Shown here: piece by piece, positions 1-12,003 of the stretch
How the letters are laid out: every line of letters starts with the position of its first letter
Numbering within the stretch: the first letter of the stretch is position 1
NCBI RefSeq assembly: GCF_037975245.1
Contig: NC_092561.1
Span: 8,794,501 to 8,858,500, forward strand
Reading direction: 5' to 3'
Length of the DNA: 64,000 bases
DNA from: Apostichopus japonicus
Taxonomy: Eukaryota > Echinodermata > Holothuroidea > Aspidochirotida > Stichopodidae
Position numbers and translations under genes: made by a program
Notes under the pieces: generated by a model
Databases searched by the model: none
Seen by the model: the letters and a program-made list of their open reading frames with translations, nothing else
Told to the model about the DNA's origin: nothing

Positions 1-450
1 AAAGCTTCCTAGGTAGTTGGTACAATGCCAAACATACTTTTCATTTTTAAAAGTTCTGGAAAGCTGTCTGTACAGAAGTAGAAAAACTGCTGGAGAACAT
101 CTGAAAAACTAAATTTTTCTTTTGGCTGAACTGTCAGTCACTGACGGTGACTTTGGCCTGTTTCTATGGAACCACTCTGGAAAATCCTGTGCATTGCAGT
201 CTACACCCTGGGTAATTTCGCCACATGCCCGTAGATGTGACCTTTGCAAATGAGTGTAGATATGCCTACAATCAATATCATCATTACTGAATTATAATTT
301 TGTACAGGAGAGGAAAATATACAAACACCTAGTATACATTTATTTTGTTATCTGATGATTTGAGTAAAAGTGTTCCACTAGTCTCAAACTATATTCCGCT
401 CTGTCATAAAGCACTCTGCGCCAAGATAGACGCAAACCAACCAACTACAT

Positions 451-498
<48 letters not shown>

Positions 499-1085
499 TA
501 TATATATATATATATATATTTTTAAGATATCCATGCCATATACCAGCTCCTTATTCTATGATTATGATATATATTTTTTAAGTGCCAGAAGCTGCATTAT
601 GTTGTTAAATTTTGTGTACTGCAGCTGTTTTGATGGCTCTGAACTATCTCTTATAAATTACTTTGTGCAAAAACTGCTTTATATAAAGTTATACATCTTT
701 AAATTTGTATAACAATGTGCCCCTTTTGTGTAGCAATTTGTGATGCTATCCCGGGATCAATTTTTCTCTGTAGTCAAGCAAGACAGTTTGGAGAGTGAGA
801 CAGTACATGCATAGAGCAGTGGGTAAAGGTCGTAATGTCTCAGTCAATTCATGACTCATGATTCCAACCCGCATGCAGCCAATATACTGGAGAATGTTCA
901 AGCAAGTCAGCTGATTAAATAATTCAATAGTGACACTGTGTACCGTACACTAGTATACTGTACTATAGACTTAACAAGGTGATTACAGTGTAACTAGTCA
1001 TCCTTAAACACTTGCTAGCACAACCTTACAATCCTGTATCGTACTGCATTGCACTGTATCATAAAATTACAGTGCTGTATAGCAG
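1..1085. other. AT-rich sequence, no gene seen
   Basis: Unassigned sequence apart from an (AC)n/(AT)n microsatellite at 451-519. No reading frame or splice-linked exon can be supported. Confidence 0.6.
451..519. repeat. (AC)n(AT)n microsatellite
   Basis: A short AC run followed by about 28 AT/TA dinucleotides with one AAAT interruption. Confidence 0.95.
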
Positions 1086-1093
1086 GGTCAATC

Positions 1094-1753
1094 GGTTACA
1101 TCTCCATGTTCCGACGTCTCTATGTTCCGACGTCTCGATGTTAATTTTTTTTTACCCAAATTTTTTGGGACTTAAATTTTTTTGGACCAAAATTTTTGAC
1201 CACTTGTTTTCGGACCAACTCTTTTTCGGACCAAAATTATTTTATACCAAAATATTTTTATGACCAATTTTTTTTGGACCAAAATTTTTGACACCAACAT
1301 GTTTTCGGACCAACTTTTTTCGGACCCAAATTTTGTTTGACCAAACTGATTTTGGTCCCAAAAAATTTTAGTACAAACAATTAAATTTCGGGTCACAAGC
1401 AATTTTCGGTCACCAGCACTATTTGGGTCATAACAAACTTTGGGCCCTTTTTTTTCATGAAAAAAATTTGGTGCGTCCAAAAAATTGTGTCCCCCAAAAA
1501 AAGGTAGGTTAGAAAAAATTTTGGTCCAAAAAAATGGAGTCCCACCAAAAAAATTGGGTCCCAAAAAAAATGGGGCCCAAAATATTAAGTCCCCCAAAAA
1601 AATTTGGTCCGAAAAATGGGGGACCAAAAAGATTGAGTCTCCAAAAAAAAATTGGTCCGAAAAAATTTTGGTAAAAAAAAATTTGAGTCCAAACAAATTG
1701 TCGGAACATAGAGACGTCGGAACATAGAGACGTCGGAACATAGGGATGTCACC
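1094..1753. mobile_element. Foldback-like element with GGTCC/A-T array and 8-bp duplication
   Basis: Ends GGTTACATC and GATGTCACC lie inside ~50-bp inverted repeats made of ATGTTCCGACGTCTCT words. GGTCAATC is duplicated at 1086-1093 and 1754-1761. The 560-bp interior has degenerate ~25-nt units: TTTTTTGGACCAAAATTTTT on the left, and the reverse, AAAAAATTGGTCCGAAAAAA, on the right. The whole element can therefore fold on itself. Looks like a non-autonomous DNA transposon that has captured or generated a satellite. A long minus-strand frame through it is low-complexity. Confidence 0.8.
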
Positions 1754-2029
1754 GGTCAATCACATCACACAAACCTTGCTATGAGGGTAGGCCATTGCAA
1801 TCTACAGGCAATAACACACTGTGCATGCATGTATAACTTTAAATTTGAGGGCAAGGCGCTCTACATGAATTGTCAAAGTCGTCTTTTATATCCTCCATGT
1901 AAAGACTAAGGAAAATCTGATTTTTACTTCTAAGATAATCCAGAATGCAAAAATGCATTGTGGTTTCGACGATGTAACATAAGCAGTTTTCTTCATGAAT
2001 CTGACATTATGTATCTATAGTGAGGGTGC

Positions 2030-2760
2030 ACAACATACTTGATCTTAGTAAGACAGTGGAAACCATTGTGATGTGACAAATAATAAATTCACAATGACAC
2101 AGGCTGTCCTGAAATGACCAATGACCTTGTTGAAATATTGTGAAAAGCATGGTTTTCACAATTTGACCCCTGGTGAAATCAAAGATCATTGACCTCTGCC
2201 ACAACATTCTTGTACTCAATGTGGTACAATTACATACCAAATAATCTATCTGTCCAAGCTTCCCTTGCAATATTGTGTTCAGGAAGGTGTCTTAGTGTAA
2301 AGAGACAGGTTAGAGGGGAGTGCAGTGAATAATTGGCATCTGTTGAGTTCAAATGACTAAAAGCAATAATACTAGGCTCCTTCAAATTGTTATGGTACAT
2401 CTACTGTACATACCAAATATTAGATCTGCCCAAGGTTCCTTTCTTGCAATACCATGTTTACAAGGCTTTCTCAATTCTACCTGTTATCCCCAAATGATCT
2501 TTGACCTCCACCAAAATCGATAGGCCTCTTTTACTCAATGTTATACACCTTCATACCAAGTATAAGGTCTGCCCAAGCTTCCCTTGTTGTGATATCGTGT
2601 TTACAAGGTTTTCAAAATTTGACACCTGGTGACCCCAATGACCTGTGACCTCCACTAACAACAATGAGCTTCTTGTACTCAATGTGCTACTTCTATGAAA
2701 TTGGTCGGAGCTTCCCTTCTTGAGATACTGTATATCGTGTTAACAAGGACATCATAAACG
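2030..2760. repeat. TGACCT-rich dispersed repeat, ~4 units
   Basis: Diverged ~160-180-bp units: TGACCYCYRCYAMMA, CTTGTACTCAATGT, ACATACCAA..CTGYCCAAGCTTCCCTT, CGTGTTTACAAGG. Family also at 46370-46680 and 52920-53500. Confidence 0.75.
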
Positions 2761-5214
2761 CATGTATACACGCACACATACTGTACACACACACACATGC
2801 GCCATCATGAATGCAAAGGTTACTTACGATTATCATCGAAACCAAAAACTGAGTTTTCAAACTACCCTGTATGCAATAAATTTCATATACTGTAGATATA
2901 AAAAGCAAAAAATATCCTTAACTGTGGCATACTTTTTCATGCCCTGAGCATTGCACTCACCATTTGCTACGTGAAGTTGATCGAAAAATGTTCAACATTG
3001 AACATATATCTATATACTGTACATACATATATAATATACATCTATATATATATATTACTGTACTTACATCAATCGTCATTGTGCAATCCCTCACAATTTC
3101 CCAAGTATGTAAATGTTTAAGTCCTTTCAAAAAAAAAGTTTCAATGACAATTAATAATTCTGTCTTGCTATGGTGAAGTGTCCTCAAAACTGGACTATTA
3201 AATCAAATTGTTAACGAGAGACAAAATGTTCCAAAATTCCAAATGTTCACATATCTTGAGTCACATACATATATATGAGATCTTTGGTTTAAGTCTTAAG
3301 TCTAAAGTCTTCTCAAACTCCTGTCGCAGTTCCTATTCCACCCGTTTCAAAAGTGCTTAAAGATGATTTTTTCCTTTCTTTCGACAGAGCTCTGATTAAT
3401 CGACACTATGTACATTCCCCTCACCTGTAACTGTGCAGACTGCTATTAAGTATCTTGATGACGAAGCGGACGTAATGAACCAGTGTTTGTTTATTCAGGT
3501 ACTGTTGTAGCGCTCTGTATTAGCTACAGTATGTCAGTTTCAATGTACATTCAGAGGCTATTTACAATATTGTACTGTATACTGTACATTCAACAGAACC
3601 ATTCCTAGGAATCCTTTTGTTTTTTCTTTTGGCTTTGTCGTTTTACAACAATCCTTTTGGATGTTAAATAACAGTATCTAAACTTACCATGATCAGGGCC
3701 AAAAGTTTGGAACAGTTCACTATCCTTACAGGTCCAAACAGATTGGGCAGTTTTTTTTTTCTAAATTTCAGTAAATTATATTAACTCTCAGATTGACTTT
3801 CTAATTTTTTTTTTTTTTTTTTAAGACTTAAATTTTAGTATTAAAAATTCTATGACTATAAGACAAGAGATGAAATGAAGCAAGAGTTCTAATACAAACA
3901 ACTAATTACAACACCCGGACACACACTGCAGTTTACGTGGGTGTTGTCCCAACACGTGCCTGTTACGTACTAAAGACTAAATTGATCAAATCAAATTTCT
4001 GCAAATAATCTTTTCAGTCTATTACCAACTTTATGCCAATGCTTTCTGGAACGGAGCCAACAAAAACCCCCCAAAAAACAAACAATTTAAAATAAATATC
4101 AATGTCTCCTAGGAAACAATCACGTCAGCAAACTTTACGCCCTCTATTTTTTTTTTTACAAAGGCAAACTTGAGCTACAGTTCATAAAATCAAACTTATC
4201 CTATACAGTCTACAGAACCTACAAATTAGATATTTTTATATATCCAAATTATCCATGTCAAGAGACATAAACATCAAAATTAGAACAAAACCTGGTTACC
4301 AGAATGTAGTTACTGAAGAATGCTAAATTGCTTGAGAAGTCTTAGTCACCTTTATCTGCCTATATCCAACAAACAACACACAAGTGGACACATTACTACC
4401 CACGTACTGGCACATGATCTGTGTTGCACAGAATGGCATACTTCAAGGGAAAACACCTGAAGATTTTTTACATGGGACTGCAACCTTCCACATATCTTGT
4501 TAATGGAAAGCAAAACTAATGTGGGAGGATCATCTGTGAAACTGGTTGTGTCAATATTTGATAAGTGAAAGCTGCAACCTTGTACAGTAGGCCTCCGATT
4601 GCATGGAGAGTACTCGATTCTGTCATCGGTATCTGTCGTCTATCCAACAATAACAACAACACACAGGTGGGCATATCATTACTAGTGTGCCCACTGGCAA
4701 ATGACTGGCAAATTGTATCAATATGTAATTATAAAGTAAATAGCTGCAGCCTTGCAGGTCCTGGTACGTCCTAGTACATGTATAGTACTTGATAATAATT
4801 TAAAAAAATGAACTTGAATAAAGTTAATAAACACCACAACAGGCAAATTGCAGGTCCTGGTACTGTACGTCCAGTACTTGATAATAATTAAAAAATGAAC
4901 TTGAAATAAAGTTAATAAAACACCACAAGCTAGGCTTACAGTCTACTCGATTCCGAACAGAGACAATATAAAACTATATAAACTGTGACAATTATAAATT
5001 TATGCTTGCCTGCCTGTAATTCTCTGAACACAAGTATATTGAAAAAAGAGAAAGCCATGGCAAGGTGTTCAGCCTTTGACATGTGGTGACAAGTGTTTGA
5101 CATTGACCTCCATAGCAAATTGAATCCGCATACAGTACCAAGTCTGAACTTCGTCCAGGCTTCGATATATTCCAGTTATTGTGTTAACAAAGTTTTCAGA
5201 CTCATATGAACCAC
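2761..5214. other. No gene seen; minor repeats
   Basis: AT-rich with AC and TA microsatellites near 2780 and 3020, and poly-T/A runs. A tandem duplication lies at 4754-4928. Confidence 0.6.
4754..4928. repeat. Tandem duplication of ~95 bp
   Basis: GCAGGTCCTGGTAC, then GTACTTGATAATAATT, AATGAACTTGAA and AAAGTTAATAAA, occurs twice, starting at about 4755 and 4851, with small indels. Confidence 0.85.
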
Positions 5215-5222
5215 ATAAAGAC

Positions 5223-5524
5223 CAAGCGCGTAGCGAGGAAATTTGCCAAGGGAGGGACGAACCTGTAGGCAAACTATTAGAGCCGTAGATTCGGCACTGG
5301 GAACTATCTAAGCGTAGCACCACCATGAGTTGGTGCGAAGCATACAATAAAAATGTTGGCCGAAAATGCCTCCCAGATCGCTGGAAATGGCACTTCCCAG
5401 GCCTTGTAAGTTGCATCTAAGCATTTTCTATTTTGAAATAGCTAGCGATATCATAAAAACATACAAAAAAAATTGCTCAAGGGGGGGGGGGGCAGTCGCC
5501 CCCTTTCCCTTAGCTACGCGCCTG
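5223..5524. mobile_element. hAT-type MITE sharing the 'ACCATGAGTTGG' core
   Basis: Left end CAAGCGCGTAGCGAGG, right end CCTTAGCTACGCGCCTG. 8-bp duplication ATAAAGAC at 5215-5222 and 5525-5532. The interior carries CTATCTAAGCGTAGCACCAC followed by ATGAGTTGGTGCG, a core found also at 11200, 18555 and 19795. Has an 11-G run next to the right end. Confidence 0.9.
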
Positions 5525-5532
5525 ATAAAGAC

Positions 5533-6241
5533 ATCAGTTTAACTACAGTAAGTTACAGAGTTAACTTGGAGTTACAATTTCTTGTAGTCACTATGACAAA
5601 TTCACACACTTTGTATGACTTTTTGAGTATTGGTGCCATCAAATACAGTTGTGTCAAAGACACACAGAAGCACACACACACCATCATGACCATGTAGAAG
5701 ATCCAAACGACTCAGGGAGTGCAAAAGAATTAAATTACTAATTTTCACTTTGCTGACAGGAAAAATGTGTATTTGATGGCATGATTATGGATTACAAAAT
5801 CGCTGATATCATTTGTAAAATGTTTTGTTTTGTGTTCGTGATCATCACTTAAACTATCACAACCATCACATCAATCATATGATCTCTATCGTAATATCCT
5901 TTCTAAGCTTGATTTGGAAGGCGATATCTTGGGAAGCACAAGCTCATATTGATAGCCATATCAACATCGCAACATCACCGCAAGACTAGGTTGTCTTTGA
6001 CATACCAAATTTCCTCTTCATTTCTGTTAAATATTTGCTAAAATTATGGCAATCAATTAACTTTAACTGAAGGATTGTTGATGCGTTTTTAGGCTTACTT
6101 GTTGCAAACCGTTAATACTAGGCTTAACACTAACAGCAAAAGAAAAAATGGCAAGGAGATTAAGAAAATATTATGAATCTCTGGTGAACCACAAAGAAAT
6201 TTGAGTCCAGGCAATGTGCCTTTGGCAATTGCTTTTCCAAT
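5533..6241. other. No gene seen
   Basis: Unassigned AT-rich sequence between two hAT-type elements. Confidence 0.6.
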
Positions 6242-6249
6242 ATATATGC

Positions 6250-6878
6250 CAGGGGTTCCCTAGCTGGAGTGCATGTACCCCCAGGGTTGCATGAGTCCAT
6301 CCCAGGGGGTTCATGAGATGTTTCTGAAAGTCAAAACTAGAGAACTTTTTGTTCAACTAAAATCTGATATATCATATAGTTTAGTAATGTACAAAAGTCG
6401 TACCTATCGACAAACTCTATTCACGTTTCATAAGCATATGTTGCCATTGTAGTACTGTTCCATGCATGTGATAAATAACTGAATTATGAAACAGACACAG
6501 GCCGCATGACTTTGGTGAAGTTGGTGTACGCATGACAGTACGTCGTGAAGATAAAGAGCTGAGAAAGTAACTGAAAGGTTGGCCAACGTAATTATTATTA
6601 TTTTGGAAATTCCAGAGGACCTCCATTTGCCCAACACAAAGCAAAGTTAGAATAAAGTCATGCTTGAAAATTGTTGTTGAGCGACAATTTGCAGTCACTA
6701 GCCTGTTTTAACATGATATCAGTTTTATATTACACTATGAACTTGATCTTTTACAAAGCACTGTTATGCGTACTATAGTATAATAATGACTCAGATCGTG
6801 TCTCGAAAAGTGGGGCGTTCGTGGACAACTCTGACATCCACAGGGGGTTCGTTGGGGGATAAAGTTAGGGAAACCCTG
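6250..6878. mobile_element. hAT-type element, non-autonomous
   Basis: TIRs CAGGGGTTCCCTA and TAGGGAAACCCTG. ATATATGC precedes the left end (6242-6249) and recurs just after the right end, offset by an AT unit (6879-6888), consistent with an 8-bp duplication plus slippage. The internal AGGGGGTTC words are typical of the family. No intact transposase frame. Confidence 0.75.
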
Positions 6879-6888
6879 ATATATATGC

Positions 6889-7724
6889 CATACCGTGGAC
6901 TATGGTAGCATAGGCTATGCCGTTACTAATTTCTACACAGTAAATTTGAAATTTAAAGGAAATTTATATTCAAGGGAGGAACCGTCAATTTCGTAGCAAT
7001 TTCATGAAATATCCAATCCAACGGTTCACTCCACAGCAAATGTTGATTAATGAATGCAAAAGTTTTATTTCGAAAATTTTATTTAGTTCCTCTGTAGCCT
7101 GTAGGCCTACCCTAGGCCTAGTATCTTTACTTAAAGCCTAGGCTTTGCATGTAAAATCTATACTCTGGGCATCTGGCATAATCTGATGTGATGAAATCAG
7201 GGGGATCAACCGGATCATCTTTGGGCTAGACAGTTATGAATATAAGGCGAGTACTAGTAGTACTAGGCTACTCCTGAAACTGAAAGGACAATTATGACAT
7301 TAGTGATACTTAGTGTCTGCACCTTTTTTCTAGGCCAGGGCCTACCATTTTATTATAACTATAGCAGAAACTAAGGGTGCTTGGGTAGAAGTAGAACAAG
7401 CCCATCGCTATAATCCGTGCAATGGATATTCCATCAAAGGTCTACCTATTTTACATCTTGGCTAACAGTAACTTTAGCTAACAAATTAGACCAGAACTTA
7501 GTAACTTTGTATTAGTCTCACACAGGCCTTATAGTTAGTCTACTGTAGCCTAGCTTAGGAAAGCTTAAAATCGTAAGTGACAACTTAATAAAATTTACAA
7601 ACTTAGGCGAAATGCATAGGCCCAAGTTTTCGCAGCCTTATAAAGTTTGATCTGCACGATAGACATTAATTTGGTTATCTGCGTGCCTATAATTTACAGA
7701 AACACCTTCGGCTAGGCTACTTAC
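6889..7724. other. No feature resolved; downstream of a possible exon
   Basis: Rich in TAGGCCTA-like words. If the exon at 7725-7871 is real, this is its first intron. I found no second exon here. Confidence 0.5.
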
Positions 7725-7871
7725 GATTGATAGATTCAACGTCCTGCTTACTGGTTTCTGTGACGACTTCTTAGGTGTTGTAAACTCCTTTCCCAGTGAA
7801 GTTTCAACATCAGACTCGTCGGAATAATTGGAACATTTTCCAGAATCAGGACTCTCGGGGTCTCGCATCAT
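7725..7871 (-). CDS. Possible first coding exon of an unidentified gene
   Basis: ATG at 7871 opens 49 codons ending in phase 0 at donor GTAAGT (minus strand). The peptide starts MMRDPESPDSGKCSNY and is acidic and Ser-rich (YSDESDVETS), then TTPKKSSQKPVSR, so it reads like a disordered, possibly phosphorylated N-terminus. I do not recognise the family. Codon-like composition and a full consensus donor argue for a real exon. Against it: no partner exon was found in the 7.7 kb to its left, and the start could be inside a longer exon. Confidence 0.45.
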
Positions 7872-8791
7872 TTTGAAGGTGGATATAAATGTTTTGAAGG
7901 GAGAAAGTTTGCGCCGTGATCATACAGGGACCCGATCCAGACGTGGGTTAGGGGTGGAATGCAACATCCGTAACCCGCCGAATTCAGAATTCGCGCCACA
8001 TCAGATGATCTGTGGACCACACCAAATTTACTAGAGCTTTTATTCAGTAAAATATAGGAATAACCTCTCTTTTTGAAGAGAAAGAAAAACACATTTACCT
8101 GTTTTTTTAAATAATTATAAAAAATATAAATTTATGTTTGAATATATGATGTTTAAACTGTGTTTTTGTTTGTAAAACAATCATATATTTCAATGGTGTA
8201 ATATTATCTTCCCTCTATAATAATGTACCCGCTCTAGCAGCTGACGGTTTTTCTGGCGCTGAATTTATCAATGGGGAAACGTCTTTGTTTACTATAGACC
8301 GTATATAGTGAACGAAGCATTCTGTGTGTTTGGCTGAATTCCAATGCTGCGTGGGTGCTTCATTTGTGTTGGCTTGTTTAGCATGTTAGTACTACACAAG
8401 TTATTGCTTTTTGGCTAAGATCCTGTGTAGCGTTATGTTCCCCTATGGGAATCGTGGTTACACACCTGACGATGATCACACAGTCACAGTCTCGATGCAA
8501 GGTGACTGGGGTTGAGAGCGGATCAGTCATTCGGTTATTTGATTTTTCGTGCCCAGGTTCTTCCCTGGGTGACTTTTCTTCAAAAAAGTGTTGCCAGTTA
8601 GTTATAGATAAACAAACCCATCTTTTCAAGCTAACCATCTTTTCAAGCTAAATCCAAAATTTCATGTAATATTCCCGCGTACAAATATAGGGCCTACAGA
8701 CAACAGTAAAGCCTGGGGAAATAAATTAATCAGACTACAGTATACCATAAATATACTTGATGAATATCAAGGATTTTTTTTTAACTATCTG
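7872..8791. other. Upstream of the possible exon; no feature resolved
   Basis: CpG-richer near 7900-8000 (GTGATCATACAGGGACCCG, GCCGAATTCAGAATTCGC), which would suit a promoter for the exon at 7725. No TATA box or other clear element. Confidence 0.35.
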
Positions 8792-9556
8792 AAGGTGGCA
8801 TACTAGTATTAGGGTCTGTATCAATCCTCCGCCCAATTGTTCTCCTTTCAAGAAAATTGCCTTGCATGTTGACCAGCATGGATGGAAGTACATTGTGGTG
8901 CAAAAATTGGGTCAATTTAGGCATTTTTAGACCTCTCAGGAGCAGCGTACGAAAATTGTTTACTTCTGAGTGAAGAGGTTTGTTTACAAGTGACGGAAAC
9001 TTCAGGCTCACATAGCACAAAATCTTCACGGTCATGATACGAAAAATTGATGGTGCTATGAAAGGCCAACTGGTCAGCTATCCAGTGATTGGTAGCGTTT
9101 AGCTCGTGAGAATTTCTATCTACACTCAGAGACGGCATTACATTTGTGATTTAGTGTGTAAGTCAATGGCGCTTTCAAAAGGTGTGAAGACTCTCGCAAA
9201 AAGAAACGTCTAATACCGGTAATCTGACCTAGTTTCGAATGAGGTGTAACAGAAGTGTTAGACACCACCATCGATACCATAAAATACACACACAAAGCTT
9301 GCTACTATCGGTAATTTAGACACTAGTGTACAGTCAGTACATACAGCTGAGGTCAATACCCACAGCACAGTGTACAAACATTACAACGATGGACATCTCA
9401 GGTCCAGCTAAAGATAACAAGGTATCACGTTTCATTACTGTATTGTCTGCATTTTGTAGCGACGCGAAGAAAACGTCACTTGCAAGCAACGGAAAGTGAA
9501 CTTTTTCAGATGGCCGCACGCGGTTTGGGGCGAGTCTTTATGGGCGTATGCTACCT
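8792..9556. mobile_element. 'AAGGTGGCATAC' MITE, copy 1, with nested insertion
   Basis: Left end AAGGTGGCATACTAG and right end GGGCGTATGCTACCT form an imperfect inverted repeat. The interior matches the copy at 9818-10287 and is interrupted by the TTAA-flanked MITE at 9175-9540. Flanking duplication not resolved. Confidence 0.85.
9175..9540 (+). mobile_element. TTAA-flanked MITE, copy 1, nested
   Basis: Matches 56822-57139 and 40719-41087. It is inserted where the uninterrupted host copy reads GCTTTTAATGGGCG, i.e. at TTAA. Its right end has lost about 8 bp (GAGTCTTTA instead of GAGTCTTCAATGCCTTTAA), and the left TTAA has mutated to TTCA. Confidence 0.85.
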
Positions 9557-9817
9557 GAAACAGGATCGAAAATTCCCTGCTAATGACCCTATGATAGGAG
9601 CTTTAATGTCAAGATGGATATGGGGACCTCGACAAACCTAACCTTGACTATACTGGGGCTACCAAGTTGTATTCATTATTCATTACTAGTTAAGGATCAC
9701 TCCACAGTACAGCCAGGCACAATACTATCCGATTGCTGCAATGGTGATGCACCAGTTTAACGAATGTGTGGAAGATGCCGCCCTCCAAATGTATATATAA
9801 CATTTCGGAGCTGACTT

Positions 9818-10287
9818 AAGGTGGCATACTCCTATTAGAGTCTATATCAATCCGCTCGATTGTTCTACTTCAGGAAAAGTGCCAAAAAGCAGCAGGAGAA
9901 CATCTTTTGTGACCTGTTATCAATCATAATCTAGTTTTTTGTGGCTTTCATGTTGAAGAGCATGAATGGAAGTACATGTGGTGAAAAAATTGGGTCAATT
10001 GAAGCAATTTTAGACCCCTTTAGGCTTCCCAGGAGCAGCGTAGGAAATTTGTTTACCACTGAGTGAAGAAGTTTGTTTACAAGTGACGAAAACTTCCGGC
10101 TCGGATAGCAAAAAATTTTCACGGTCATGGTACGGAAAATTGATGGTGCCATGAAAGGCCAACTTGTCAGCTATCCAGTGATGGTAGCGTTTAGCAAGTG
10201 AAAACTTCTATCTAGATTTAGAGACCACATTACTTTTGTGATTTAGTGTGTAAGTCAATGGGGCTTTTAATGGGCGTATGCTACCTT
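9818..10287. mobile_element. 'AAGGTGGCATAC' MITE, copy 2, uninterrupted
   Basis: 470 bp, AAGGTGGCATACTCC to GGGCGTATGCTACCTT. Supplies the empty site for the MITE nested in copy 1. Has one ~70-bp segment (AGCAGCAGGAGAACATC) absent from copy 1. Confidence 0.85.
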
Positions 10288-11142
10288 AATTACTCGGGAC
10301 GCAGTAGCCTATATGGCGTTCTACTGATACAGAACGCACCTTTGCTCAAATAGCATTTCCCCTTTCTATACAACGTATAACATATGGCTTGCCATAAACG
10401 TACGTGCATGTACCCAGGGAGTTGTTATGGTTCAATAACAACTCCCTGATGTACCACACTCTTATTAGATCCACACTATTGCACTATACTAACCTAAACT
10501 ATACACGCATGCAACATTATGTACACATTATCGCCAAATTAGTATCTTGGGTCGGCCTCGCGAAGGTCAAATGGTAATTTTGTGTCAACGGGCGAACTTT
10601 TTATTTATCGTTTTTTAGATGGCGCTATTATCCTTCTACTTCTTTTACGATATTCATTTAGGTAGAGTTCCTATCTATAAAGAAACTCTACATTTAGGAA
10701 GGTGAGAGCGCAGCTAATTTTCTTCACGCAAAACCGTCTTAAACAACCAAACTCTGTTCTAACTTGTAGACTGACATAGTATAGAAACAGACGTACAGTA
10801 GCTATAACCCATTGAAAGACGATCGAGAGAACTTTGAGATACTGTACTATAATTTAGACATTCACTGCAATGTTATAAATATTCGAGGCGACCTCTATCG
10901 GACAGGCCTATAGGCTGACGAGAGTAAGGTCAGAAGGGACTACAGTTCCGGGATCCGGGTCACAATTAAGTGGGCCAGGAGAAATTTGAAGTGCATGGGA
11001 AAGCATTTGAACAATAATATAGTGTATACTCGTTTTCAAAATGTGTTTAAGGAAACATGAAGAGTGCAAAAAGGAGGCCCGGTGACACTTGCCTCCGAGA
11101 CCCGTTGATGTATGGAGACGATCTCCTAAACAGCCTACTAGC
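10288..11142. other. No gene seen
   Basis: Unassigned sequence apart from the hairpin at 10415-10448. Confidence 0.6.
10415..10448. repeat. 14-bp perfect hairpin
   Basis: CAGGGAGTTGTTAT and ATAACAACTCCCTG around a 6-nt loop. The left arm and loop start recur in the hairpin at 58472-58512. Confidence 0.9.
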
Positions 11143-11150
11143 AGCGCAAG

Positions 11151-11995
11151 CATGGGCGGCGATCCGTACTTCCGAGTGGGGGGGATATGACCTTGTTGAC
11201 TATCTAAGCGTAGCGCCACCATGAGTTGGCGCGAAGCGTACAAGAAAATTTTGGGATTTACAAACCCTCTAGATGGTCGGAAACGGCACTTCCCGACGTT
11301 TCCAAGCGGCATATAACCCAACATTAAAATAGGGATATCATGTCCGAAATATCTCATAATCAGGATCCAAAATACTTTTTTTTTAAATTTCGGGTGTTAT
11401 TTTGGGAAAATTGCCCCTGTCAATCTTGTTTCAGGCGCTACGTTAGAATGTTCGAGAGCTCTTTTATATTATTCGATGAAGAAAATGGCCTCATGCAGGC
11501 TATTATAGGCCTATACACATGCAATACACAATTACATATAGTTACATTCCTAGGTACCGATTGCTAGGGCATCCAGGTGAAACGTGTACTAAGCATTACC
11601 CTGGTAACATGAGATTCTCAGCGGTTCGAGGGAACATGTAGGCCTAAGTGTGTAGGCCTACTATAGGGCCTATATGAATACTATGAGGGTGCATATATGT
11701 ACTATATCAATACCGTGGGCGCAATAATACATTTTGCTGTTATAGGGCCAGTGAAGCCTACAGTCAACTATTCTTGCTTTATAAAGACGGTTTATTTGAA
11801 AAGATCGCACTGCGTTTATGGTAGGCGAGAAATGAAGCTAAAAAATAGCCGTACATTCACGATGTTGCATATAAAGGCATGAAAATATTCTTATCCCTGG
11901 CATTTGGTGGGGGGGATATGGTGTATTACATCCCCTCCACCCATTTTCATGGGGGGGATATATCCCCCCCTTCCCCCCCAGGATCGCCGCCCATG
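11151..11995. mobile_element. hAT-type element, TIR CATGGGCGGCGATCC
   Basis: Perfect 15-bp TIRs and an 8-bp duplication AGCGCAAG (11143-11150 and 11996-12003). Contains the 'ACCATGAGTTGG' core (11205-11340) shared with the differently ended element at 5223-5524. No intact transposase frame. A minus-strand frame with YIPPMKMGG is end sequence, not protein. Confidence 0.92.
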
Positions 11996-12003
11996 AGCGC
12001 AAG

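Noticed and set aside
1172-1759. 195-codon minus-strand frame rich in Phe, Gly and Pro
   Set aside because: It is the translation of the GGTCC/A-T array inside the foldback element. The opposite strand is also open, as expected of low-complexity repeats.
10908-11357. Conserved peptide FLYASRQLMVALRLDS in several frames (also near 5320, 18580, 19800)
   Set aside because: It is the translation of the shared hAT MITE core, which varies by indels and stops around it. DNA-level repeat, not a protein.
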